Below, one piece after another: positions 46,257 to 53,993 of a stretch of DNA of 64,000 nucleotides. The notes under the pieces were generated by a model, which was given only the letters and a program-made list of their open reading frames with translations, made no database searches and had not been told where the DNA came from. The stretch comes from Opacimonas sp040514355 (lineage in GTDB: Bacteria > Pseudomonadota > Gammaproteobacteria > Enterobacterales > Alteromonadaceae): positions 32,108 to 96,107 of the forward strand of contig JBEVCF010000042.1 of assembly GCA_040514355.1 (NCBI GenBank), read 5' to 3'. A program made the position numbers and the translations under genes. Each line of letters opens with the position of its first letter. Position 1 is the stretch's first letter.

Positions 46257-46285
46257 TTTATACAGCATTTAAACCTTTAAAGCAA
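46257..46285 (-). promoter_or_regulatory. rpmB-rpmG promoter
   Basis: On the minus strand, TTGCTT (46280-46285), a 17-base spacer and TATAAA (46257-46262) followed by a GC-rich GCGCCC discriminator. A GC-rich discriminator is typical of stringently controlled ribosomal promoters; control by ppGpp is inferred. Confidence 0.75.
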
Positions 46286-46372
46286 ATTATTTCTGCAATA
46301 ACCGGTAAATAAAATTTGTTTCAACACAGCTTTGTATGTGCATTTTAACACACTCACAGCAATTATCTCATT

Positions 46373-46389
46373 GTTTTGCATCGCAAAAC
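46373..46389. repeat. Perfect hairpin downstream of radC
   Basis: GTTTTGC (46373-46379) and GCAAAAC (46383-46389) with a three-base loop, 24 bases past the radC stop on the minus strand. There is no T-run, so termination is uncertain. The rest of the gap 46176-46412 holds only the rpmB promoter. Confidence 0.5.
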
Positions 46390-46412
46390 TTAAGCAAAAC
46401 GTCGAATATGCA

Positions 46413-47045
46413 CTAGATCCAACCGCGTTGGGCAAAAGAAAACGTCGCGCCTGCCCCCACCACGAAATGATCCAACACTTTTACATCGATGAGTGCCAGC
46501 GCCTCTTGGATCCGCTTGGTGATCAACTTATCTGCCTCACTAGGTTCGGGGTTGCCCGAAGGGTGATTATGCGCCAAGATCACATTTGCCGCGTTGTGTT
46601 GCATGGCGTGATATACAATTTCTCTGGGAAACACGGGGGCTGAGTTAATCGTGCCCTTAAATAATTCTTTAAACGCCAAAAACTGGTGCTGAGAATTCAG
46701 TAAAATCACCGCAAAACACTCACTGCGATAGTGCTGCAAATGGGTGGCCAAAAAAGATGCTGTCTGTTCAACTGAGCGGAGTGTCTGCCCATTGCGCACA
46801 GCTTGTTGCAAGGTGCGCTTGTGCAATTCCAACATCGACTGCAACAAAAAATATCGACTCGGTCCCAACCCATGGATTTCACAAAATGAGGCTTCTGGCG
46901 CATTCACGACGGCATACAATGAGCCAAAACGCTCGAGTAAACGCGCAGCTAAATCTTCTGCTAATGCTGGTGAAAGGCGATGACGGATCACGTGTGCAAG
47001 CAGTTGTCGATCGGACAACTCAGTCACTGATGGTTGTGGTTGCAT
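46413..47045 (-). CDS. radC: RadC family protein (JAB/MPN domain)
   Basis: A 210-residue protein. The N-terminal helix-hairpin-helix-like half contains 'FCEIHGLGPSRYFLLQSM', and the C-terminal MPN+ metalloprotease-like domain has the zinc motif 'ILAHNHPSGNPEPSEAD'. The name is historical; no DNA-repair activity is established. I use ATG 47045, preceded by AGGAA, rather than an upstream start ten codons earlier. It is divergent from coaBC, the usual radC-dfp arrangement. Confidence 0.93.
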   Translation of the reverse strand: MQPQPSVTELSDRQLLAHVIRHRLSPALAEDLAARLLERFGSLYAVVNAPEASFCEIHGLGPSRYFLLQSMLELHKRTLQQAVRNGQTLRSVEQTASFLATHLQHYRSECFAVILLNSQHQFLAFKELFKGTINSAPVFPREIVYHAMQHNAANVILAHNHPSGNPEPSEADKLITKRIQEALALIDVKVLDHFVVGAGATFSFAQRGWI

Positions 47046-47160
47046 AAGATTTTTCCTGTAATAAAGTGTTGGCAAACGCTAACTTTTGATCTGATAATAA
47101 CGTTTAATTTTTGTCTGCGGAGCATTGTGCTTCGCTCACAGGTAAGTGAAGCAAACCTTC

Positions 47161-48393
47161 ATGAGTTTACAAAACCAGAATGTGTTACTAGGTGTGACCG
47201 GTGGCATTGCCGCCTACAAAACACCCGACCTTGTGCGCAAACTCGTCGCCCATGGTGCCAATGTGCGCGTCGTGTTATCAGCCAGTGCAGCTGAATTCGT
47301 CTCAGAGCTTTCGCTTCAAGCTGTCAGTGGCAATCCCGTTAGCACACACTTACTTGATCCTGCCGCGGAAGCGGGAATGGGACATATTGAGCTGGCCAAA
47401 TGGGCAGACCTTATCCTGATCGCACCCGCCACTGCACACTGTATGGCAAAACTCGCCCATGGTATGGCTGATGATTTGCTCTCTACCTTAATTTTAGCTA
47501 GCACCGCTGACGTATTTTTAGCCCCGGCGATGAATCAACAGATGTGGGCAGCCCAAGCCACTCAAGCCAACCTTGTGGTGTTACAGCAACGCGGTGTGCA
47601 GATGCTAGGCCCAGCTGCAGGTGAACAAGCTTGTGGTGATATCGGTTATGGACGGATGCTCGACACTCATGAAATTGCAGACATGCTAGCTGAGCGTTGG
47701 CACCCGGTCACCAAGCACTCGTCTACATATACCTCTACCGGTCCCTTAGCAGGTCAAACTATCGTTATTACCGCAGGACCGACGCGTGAAGCGATAGACC
47801 CTGTACGTTATATTTCCAACAACTCATCGGGCAAAATGGGCTATGCCCTAGCTATCCAAGCAAAAGCACTTGGCGCAAACGTTATTTTGGTATCGGGACC
47901 AGTGAATATTCCTGCTCCGCATGGCATTACAACGATTTCGGTAGAAAGTGCGTTGGATATGCATGCAGCGGTATTTGAGCGCATTGCGGATGCCGATATA
48001 TTTATAGCCTGTGCCGCGGTAGCTGACTATCGTCAGGCCAATGTGAGGGCTCAGAAAATTAAGAAAAATTCGGATGAGTTAACCTTAACACTTGTCAAAA
48101 ACCCTGACATTTTGGCCGACGTAGCGGCTTTATCTGATGCGCCATTTACCGTTGGTTTTGCCGCCGAAACCCAAGATGTAGAACATTATGCCAAAGACAA
48201 ATTAGCACGCAAAAACCTGTGTATGATTGCGGCTAATGATGTCTCTCAAACAGATATTGGTTTTAACCAAAGCGATAATGCACTCACCGTTTTTCATCGC
48301 GACGGCACCCGTGTCAACTTGGCAAAACAAGATAAACTTGCATTAGCCGAACAACTACTTACAATAATTGCACAGCGTGTAAGCACCAACTAA
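47161..48393 (+). CDS. coaBC: Bifunctional CoaBC: phosphopantothenoylcysteine synthetase/decarboxylase
   Basis: Two consecutive steps of coenzyme A synthesis. The N-terminal flavin-dependent decarboxylase (CoaC) has 'LLGVTGGIAAYKTPDLVRK', 'APAMNQQMW' and the active Cys in 'GEQACGDIGYGRM'. The C-terminal CTP-dependent synthetase (CoaB) has 'ITAGPTREAIDPVRYISNNSSGKMG' and 'AQKIKKNSDE'. I choose ATG 47161 (410 residues), which aligns with the E. coli start; an in-frame GTG at 47146 would add five residues. In many relatives dut separates coaBC from slmA, but it is absent here. Confidence 0.96.
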   Translation: MSLQNQNVLLGVTGGIAAYKTPDLVRKLVAHGANVRVVLSASAAEFVSELSLQAVSGNPVSTHLLDPAAEAGMGHIELAKWADLILIAPATAHCMAKLAHGMADDLLSTLILASTADVFLAPAMNQQMWAAQATQANLVVLQQRGVQMLGPAAGEQACGDIGYGRMLDTHEIADMLAERWHPVTKHSSTYTSTGPLAGQTIVITAGPTREAIDPVRYISNNSSGKMGYALAIQAKALGANVILVSGPVNIPAPHGITTISVESALDMHAAVFERIADADIFIACAAVADYRQANVRAQKIKKNSDELTLTLVKNPDILADVAALSDAPFTVGFAAETQDVEHYAKDKLARKNLCMIAANDVSQTDIGFNQSDNALTVFHRDGTRVNLAKQDKLALAEQLLTIIAQRVSTN

Positions 48394-48410
48394 CTCAAGG
48401 ATATAATAAG

Positions 48411-49001
48411 ATGCCAGCGGCAAAAAAACCGAATCGTCGAGCGCAAATTTTGCAAGCACTCGCCAGCATGTTAGAAACCAATAACGGACAACGTATCACC
48501 ACCGCCAAACTCGCCGCCCAAGTGGGTGTTTCAGAAGCGGCGCTTTATCGTCACTTCCCAAGCAAAGCGAGGATGTTTGAAGGGCTAATTGATTTTATTG
48601 AAGAGACTTTATTCTCACGGATCAACAAAATCATCAATGAAGAAAAAGACACTGCCACCCGCGTGCAAATGATCTTGCATCTCGTACTCGGGTTTGCTGA
48701 GAAAAATCCGGGTATCGCGAGAATTATCCATGGTGACGCATTAACGGGTGAGCAGGACCGTTTACGGGGGCGCACAGCCAAGATTTTTGAGCGTTTAGAA
48801 ACACAGCTCAAACAAATTCTACGCGAGCGCAAAGTGCGAGATGGGAAAACTTTTTCTGTCGATGAAAGCGTACTAGCTAACATGTTGGTTAGCTATGCTG
48901 ATGGACGAATCAATAACTATATTCGCAGTGAGTTCCAGCGCAAACCTACTGAGCTACTTCCAGAAATGTGGGCAAGTATCAAGCAGGTTTATTTCTCTTA
49001 G
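48411..49001 (+). CDS. slmA: Nucleoid occlusion factor SlmA
   Basis: TetR-family DNA-binding protein that prevents FtsZ-ring assembly over the chromosome. The 196 residues compare with 198 in E. coli. The N-terminal HTH reads 'ITTAKLAAQVGVSEAALYRHFPSKARMFEGLIDFIEE', and 'GDALTGEQDRLRGR' is an SlmA feature. It lies 17 bases after coaBC. Confidence 0.94.
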   Translation: MPAAKKPNRRAQILQALASMLETNNGQRITTAKLAAQVGVSEAALYRHFPSKARMFEGLIDFIEETLFSRINKIINEEKDTATRVQMILHLVLGFAEKNPGIARIIHGDALTGEQDRLRGRTAKIFERLETQLKQILRERKVRDGKTFSVDESVLANMLVSYADGRINNYIRSEFQRKPTELLPEMWASIKQVYFS

Positions 49002-49013
49002 TTTCCAGTCAAT

Positions 49014-49054
49014 AAAAAAGCCTGAACCGGTCCGCTACCCGTTCAGGCTTTTTT
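49014..49054 (+). terminator. Rho-independent terminator after slmA
   Basis: AAAAAAGCCTGAAC (49014-49027) pairs with GTTCAGGCTTTTTT (49041-49054) across a 13-base loop. Symmetric A and T runs let it serve the convergent M28 peptidase gene as well. Confidence 0.9.
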
Positions 49055-49065
49055 GTATCACCCGC

Positions 49066-50739
49066 TTATTGTTTTGCGGCTGTATTATAGGGCTTACCGA
49101 AAGTTTGGCCGAAGAAACTCTCAGCATGCCACACTGGACGTGAGTCGGCGTTGGCAATTTCAAATCCGATATTGAAATTCACCTTCGCGAAGTTATATGC
49201 CGCCGTCCAATTGAAAGGTTGCTGCATATCATCGGTCGGAGAATGGTAATGCGTTTTGAGGAAATTCATTAATAAATTCTCAGAATCCACACCGCGTTCA
49301 TGGGTCTTGATCCCCGGCATCAAAAAGACCGACGGCACACCTTGTTTGACAAAACTATAGTGATCCGAACGGGTGAAGAGGTTCATGTGTGGCCAAGGAT
49401 CTGGCGTCAACGTGATCCCCAGTTCTGCGATTGCATCCTCGACGTAATGTTGCATGGTGCTATGTTCCGAGCCAAACGCAATCACATCCGCAAAATCGAA
49501 GGTCAATAGCGGCATATCTAAATTCACATTGGCGACAATCTTATCCGCATCCACCGTCGGATAGCGAGCAAAATAATCCGAACCTAACAGCCCTTTTTCT
49601 TCTGCCGTCACCGCGACAAACAGTACTGAGCGTTTCGGTTTGACAGGTAATGCCGCAAATAAACGCGCCGTTTCCAACAACGTGGCCGTGCCGGTTGCAT
49701 TATCCATAGCGCCATTATTGATCCGGTCTTTTTCCACTGATTTACGCACGCCGAGGTGATCATGGTGCGCCGAAAAGACCACATATTCATCGCGCAACAC
49801 AGGATCAGAACCTCTCACGACGCCAACGACATTAGGGCTGGTCATCTCTTCATGGCTAGAACGCTTTGTTAACGTGACCGATTTACCCATCGCAAAACCT
49901 TGAGGGGCTTTATCTTCCGCCAGTAATGCATAAATATCATCCAAGGCGACTGGGGTATCAGCAAATAGGGTCTGTGCAGAGTGAAGGGGTAAGTAGGCAC
50001 TCCCAACTAGCTGAGCAAAGGAGCGAGAGGCCTCGCCATTGGCATCAATCCAATCCATGCGCTCTTGTTGTAAACTATTCAGTGCGCGCGCGTAAGGCCG
50101 GCGCTCTTCGTATTGAGGTGTGGTGATCACAATAATGCCTACTGCACCACGTGAAACTGCATTTTTATTAATTTCACTACTTGAACCCAAATGCTGGCCG
50201 ACTTCATTCGGTAGGTTACTATGTCGACCTGGTACACGCACCACAATTTTGCCCTCGACATCCAAGCCGGCGTAATCGTCTATGCCATATTCCGGGGCTA
50301 CCATACCGTGCCCCACAAACACGAGCTCGGCAGTGACAGATGCATCAGTATCAAACAAACTTTGACTCGTCACAAAATCTTTTGGATAGGTTAACGCCAC
50401 CGGCTCGCCTGCACCATGGATCACAAACGTCGGTGACGCTTGGTCTAACAAAGATTTACGAAAGGTAATACGCTGCTCATATGTGCCATTGTCACCCGCT
50501 GGCTGCACCCCATACTTTTTAAATTCGGCCGCTATATATTGCGAGGCGACCTCATGTCCTCGCTTGCCTGGAGCCCGTCCCTCAAGCGCATCAGATGCCA
50601 AAAAATGCATGTGTGCTTTGATGAATGCTGTGTTGACCTCGGGCTTCTTGAAGTCATTGCTTGGTTGGATTGTCGTTTGGCATGCGCTGAGCAAGCAAAG
50701 ACTCGTCAGTGCACTGAATATTGTGACTATTCGTCGCAT
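49066..50739 (-). CDS. M28-family lipoprotein metallopeptidase with PA domain
   Basis: A 557-residue zinc aminopeptidase-like protein. The signal peptide ends in the lipobox 'LLSAC' (Cys about 20), so it is lipid anchored. A PA domain insert (about 115-260) precedes the catalytic domain. Metal ligands read as 'FSAHHDHLGV' (His, Asp nearby in 'AMDNATGTA'), 'AVTAEEKGLLGS' (Glu pair) and 'TRSDHYSFVKQGVPSVFL' (His). Substrate unknown. It is divergent from the DUF885 gene. Confidence 0.9.
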   Translation of the reverse strand: MRRIVTIFSALTSLCLLSACQTTIQPSNDFKKPEVNTAFIKAHMHFLASDALEGRAPGKRGHEVASQYIAAEFKKYGVQPAGDNGTYEQRITFRKSLLDQASPTFVIHGAGEPVALTYPKDFVTSQSLFDTDASVTAELVFVGHGMVAPEYGIDDYAGLDVEGKIVVRVPGRHSNLPNEVGQHLGSSSEINKNAVSRGAVGIIVITTPQYEERRPYARALNSLQQERMDWIDANGEASRSFAQLVGSAYLPLHSAQTLFADTPVALDDIYALLAEDKAPQGFAMGKSVTLTKRSSHEEMTSPNVVGVVRGSDPVLRDEYVVFSAHHDHLGVRKSVEKDRINNGAMDNATGTATLLETARLFAALPVKPKRSVLFVAVTAEEKGLLGSDYFARYPTVDADKIVANVNLDMPLLTFDFADVIAFGSEHSTMQHYVEDAIAELGITLTPDPWPHMNLFTRSDHYSFVKQGVPSVFLMPGIKTHERGVDSENLLMNFLKTHYHSPTDDMQQPFNWTAAYNFAKVNFNIGFEIANADSRPVWHAESFFGQTFGKPYNTAAKQ

Positions 50740-50872
50740 TGGTATTCCTTCATTGTTTTAGTTTATTGGACCGAAATTACGATCTAATAACAAGTATTAA
50801 ATTGTTACGAGTTCTTGCTATGCAAATTACTCATTTATTGTTTTAATCAACAAAAAGAACAAGAGAGAGATT

Positions 50873-52675
50873 ATGAATATGCCATTTCGTATGCTTTTTT
50901 TAAGTATCGGTATCTGTTGTAGTACATTGCTATTAGGCTGTAGTGCAACATCAACATCCTCTGCAGCACCTACAGCCGAGATAACGCAGATCCCTCAAAA
51001 TCAAACGTTGCACGCCTTATTTGACGAGATCTGGGACTACGAAACGGGTGCTGAGGCATCCACACAATCTGCCTTACCTAATATTGCTCCAGAATATCTC
51101 GCCCAACGTCATCGCCGTTTTTCCGCATACCTTGCTCAACTGGCGAGTTTTGACCCAACTCGTTTAAACAAACAAGACCAAATCAGCCTCACTATGCAAG
51201 TGTATCGCTTGCAAAATTACGTGGATCAATATCGCTACCAAGAATATTTAATGCCGATCACGTCAGAATATGGTTTTCACAGCAGTTTGCTCAACCTGCC
51301 TTATCGCTTTGATTTTTCCAAAACAGATGAGGTAGAGCGTTATATCGCTACATTGGCTGAAGTGCCGGCATATTTTGCGCAACAAATCACATATATGCGC
51401 GAGGGGATGCGCGTGGGTAAAGTCCAACCACAAGTCGTAATGCAAGGCTTTGAGGCCTCGGTGGCCAGTGTGATCAAAGACGATCCCCGCGATAGCCGCT
51501 TCTACTCGCCTGCACTGACTCTCAGCACTACCTTGTCGGACGTATCTCCAGCACAAATCACACAGTATCAAACCGCCGTTGCCCGTGCGATAACAGAGCA
51601 CATTAATGCCGCCTATCAGACATTCTATGATTTTTTAGTGGCAGAATACATTCCCAACGCCAAGACCGATATTGCCGCCAAAACGTGGCCTGATGGTGAA
51701 GCATTTTATAACAATCGTATCAAACACTACACCACGCTAGAGCTGTCAGCTCAGGCCATCCATGAAATTGGTCTAAAAGAAGTGGCGCGGATTCGAGCTG
51801 AGATGCAAGGCGTGTTGGATACGTTAGACTACACCGGTAGTATCAATGACTTCATTGCCTTTTTGCGCACTGACCCGCAATTTTATGCCACAACACCACA
51901 AGAGTTAGTAGACTATGCCATGGTGCTATCCAAGCGCATAGATGCGCTACTTCCCAAATTGTTCAACAAACTCCCGCGCACACCTTATGGTGTAGCTCCG
52001 GTGCCAGATGATATCGCTCCGAAGTACACCACCGGCCGATATATCTCCCCACGCAACGACCAAGAACCGGGCTACTATTGGGTCAACACCTATGCTTTGG
52101 ACAAACGTCCTTTATACGCCCTACCGGCGTTGACCTTACATGAAGCGGTGCCGGGGCATCACTTACAAATCTCCCTAGCGCGCGAAATGCAAGACCTCCC
52201 TAAAGTGCGACAACGCACCTACATCTCTGCGTTTGGTGAAGGCTGGGGCCTGTATTCAGAGTTTTTGGGTAAAGAAATCGGGTTTTACCAGACACCTTAT
52301 GACGAGTTTGGTGCGTTGAGCTATGAAATGTGGCGTGCGTGTCGTTTGGTTGTCGATACCGGCATGCATATGTTTGGCTGGACGCGCGAACAAGCCGTGG
52401 CATACATGCTTGAAAATACCGCATTGAGTGAACACAACGTCAATACTGAGATTGACCGTTATATTTCTTGGCCAGGGCAAGCACTGGCGTATAAACTCGG
52501 TGAAATTCGTATTCGTGAGTTACGCGCCGAAGCTGAAGCAACGCTGGGGACCGACTTTGATTTACGTGCCTTTCACGCAGCAATTTTAGAATATGGCTCG
52601 GTTCCTATCTCGGTATTAGAAGCTAATTTAAAGACCTACATTAATAACGTGCTAGCAAACCGAGGTCCACAATGA
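50873..52675 (+). CDS. DUF885 family lipoprotein (putative metallohydrolase)
   Basis: A 600-residue protein with a lipoprotein signal ending 'LLLGC' (Cys about 23). The DUF885 hallmark is 'TLHEAVPGHHLQISLA' at His423, Glu424, His429 and His430, resembling a metallopeptidase zinc site, and 'EMWRACRLVVDTGMHMFGWTREQAVAYM' follows. Family members are mostly uncharacterised, and some have reported peptidase or carboxypeptidase activity. GAGAGAG precedes the ATG. Its stop overlaps the next gene start as ATGA, so the two are co-translated. Confidence 0.88.
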   Translation: MNMPFRMLFLSIGICCSTLLLGCSATSTSSAAPTAEITQIPQNQTLHALFDEIWDYETGAEASTQSALPNIAPEYLAQRHRRFSAYLAQLASFDPTRLNKQDQISLTMQVYRLQNYVDQYRYQEYLMPITSEYGFHSSLLNLPYRFDFSKTDEVERYIATLAEVPAYFAQQITYMREGMRVGKVQPQVVMQGFEASVASVIKDDPRDSRFYSPALTLSTTLSDVSPAQITQYQTAVARAITEHINAAYQTFYDFLVAEYIPNAKTDIAAKTWPDGEAFYNNRIKHYTTLELSAQAIHEIGLKEVARIRAEMQGVLDTLDYTGSINDFIAFLRTDPQFYATTPQELVDYAMVLSKRIDALLPKLFNKLPRTPYGVAPVPDDIAPKYTTGRYISPRNDQEPGYYWVNTYALDKRPLYALPALTLHEAVPGHHLQISLAREMQDLPKVRQRTYISAFGEGWGLYSEFLGKEIGFYQTPYDEFGALSYEMWRACRLVVDTGMHMFGWTREQAVAYMLENTALSEHNVNTEIDRYISWPGQALAYKLGEIRIRELRAEAEATLGTDFDLRAFHAAILEYGSVPISVLEANLKTYINNVLANRGPQ

Positions 52676-53646
52676 TGAAACAATATTTACGCTTAGGATT
52701 TGGGTGCTTATTACTGTGTACATTGATTGCCTGCCAGTCCAATAAGCTAGTCACATCTTCTGACAATTATCCCCTACCCGTACCAAGCCAGGGCAATATT
52801 ATCAGCTACCACGCTATGCCATCCCATTACGTTGCTGCGCGTGATGTGCACGTCTGGTTGCCGAATAACTATGCTGAGCAAGTCGCCACAGGTCAACGAT
52901 TTGCGGTGTTATACATGCATGATGGGCAGATGTTATTTGATGCCAACATCACATGGAACCAACAAGAGTGGGGAATCGATGAAATCGCGCAGCAATTGAT
53001 GGATACCCAACAAACCCGTCCCTTTATTGTGGTAGGTGTGCACAATGGTGGCGACGATTTGCGCTACCCTGAATATATGCCACAACAACCTTATCAATCT
53101 TTGAAGGACGATTTTAAAGCTAACTTACACAAGCAACTAAGCCTCACTCATCCCATTCAGTCTGATGCTTATTTAGCCTTTTTAGTACAAGAATTAAAAC
53201 CATTTATTGATAAACAATTTGCCACTTTGGCCGATAAAGACAATACCATCTTAGGCGGGGCAAGTATGGGAGGCTTGATCTCATGGTATGGTGTTGCAAA
53301 ATACCCCGACGTGTTTGGCGGATGTATCTGTATGTCGACTCATTTTATTGGTGGAGGAGAAGTGACCGACACCACCATTTTTGAGGCATTCACTGCATAT
53401 ATGGCTAAATCATTACCTGTGAATGGCAGCCATCGCTTGTATTTCGATTACGGAGACCAAACTCTTGACCAATACTATCCACTTTATCACAACAAGTTGC
53501 GTATGTTTTTTTCACAAATCAATGCCGACCCGGAGCATGTTTGGGTTAAATTTTTTCCCGGTCATGACCACACAGAACAAGCATGGCAAACGCGCTTAGC
53601 TATTCCCTTGAAATTTACACTACCCACACATTCAAAAGTTGAATGA
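52672..53646 (+). CDS. Lipoprotein alpha/beta-hydrolase, esterase D family
   Basis: A 324-residue putative esterase with signal and lipobox 'LIAC' (Cys about 21). The nucleophile elbow is 'GGASMGGLISW' with Ser198; a likely catalytic His lies in 'FFPGHDHTEQAW' and the Asp in 'YFDYGDQTLDQ'. Relatives include feruloyl/enterochelin-type esterases of the Fes/esterase D fold, so it could act on acyl esters of oligosaccharides or siderophores. Substrate not determinable. It overlaps the DUF885 gene by four bases. Confidence 0.85.
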   Translation: MMKQYLRLGFGCLLLCTLIACQSNKLVTSSDNYPLPVPSQGNIISYHAMPSHYVAARDVHVWLPNNYAEQVATGQRFAVLYMHDGQMLFDANITWNQQEWGIDEIAQQLMDTQQTRPFIVVGVHNGGDDLRYPEYMPQQPYQSLKDDFKANLHKQLSLTHPIQSDAYLAFLVQELKPFIDKQFATLADKDNTILGGASMGGLISWYGVAKYPDVFGGCICMSTHFIGGGEVTDTTIFEAFTAYMAKSLPVNGSHRLYFDYGDQTLDQYYPLYHNKLRMFFSQINADPEHVWVKFFPGHDHTEQAWQTRLAIPLKFTLPTHSKVE

Positions 53647-53911
53647 TCAGCATAAGTAAAAGCATTAAGTGTGTACAGTTTTGTTACAAACAAAAAACGC
53701 TTATTGCTTTGTGCAAAACAAACTAGTAACTAGTACCACAATCACTGCCACTTCCATCAACACTCAATAAAAATAAACCTTTCAGCGCTTTATTTCTTAT
53801 GTTTTTTTCTTATCTCAAATTAGCGAACATATTCTTGTAAAACAGTTTTGTCACTCAGGTAAGCAGTCTGTTAACTTAATTGATTAAGAAAAAACCATTT
53901 TCGGGTTGCTT

Positions 53912-53939
53912 TTTACATTCCTTTAACGTATTTTATATT
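53912..53939 (+). promoter_or_regulatory. Candidate promoter for the TonB-dependent receptor gene
   Basis: The 347-base gap 53647-53993 has no gene. TTTACA (53912-53917), a 16-base spacer and TATATT (53934-53939) lie about 55 bases before the receptor ATG. GGGGA precedes the ATG. No Fur-box-like repeat was seen. Confidence 0.55.
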
Positions 53940-53993
53940 TGCTGATATTTTTGGCTCACACCATATATGTGAAAACAATGGGGACATACTTAT

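Noticed and set aside
45939..46268. 109-codon frame for L28
   Set aside because: The first 31 codons cover the promoter region. The true start at 46175 has a good ribosome-binding site and gives 78 residues.
53647..53993. Fur box or small RNA upstream of the TonB receptor
   Set aside because: The gap is AT rich, but no GATAAT-type repeats or terminator hairpin of an independent RNA were found.
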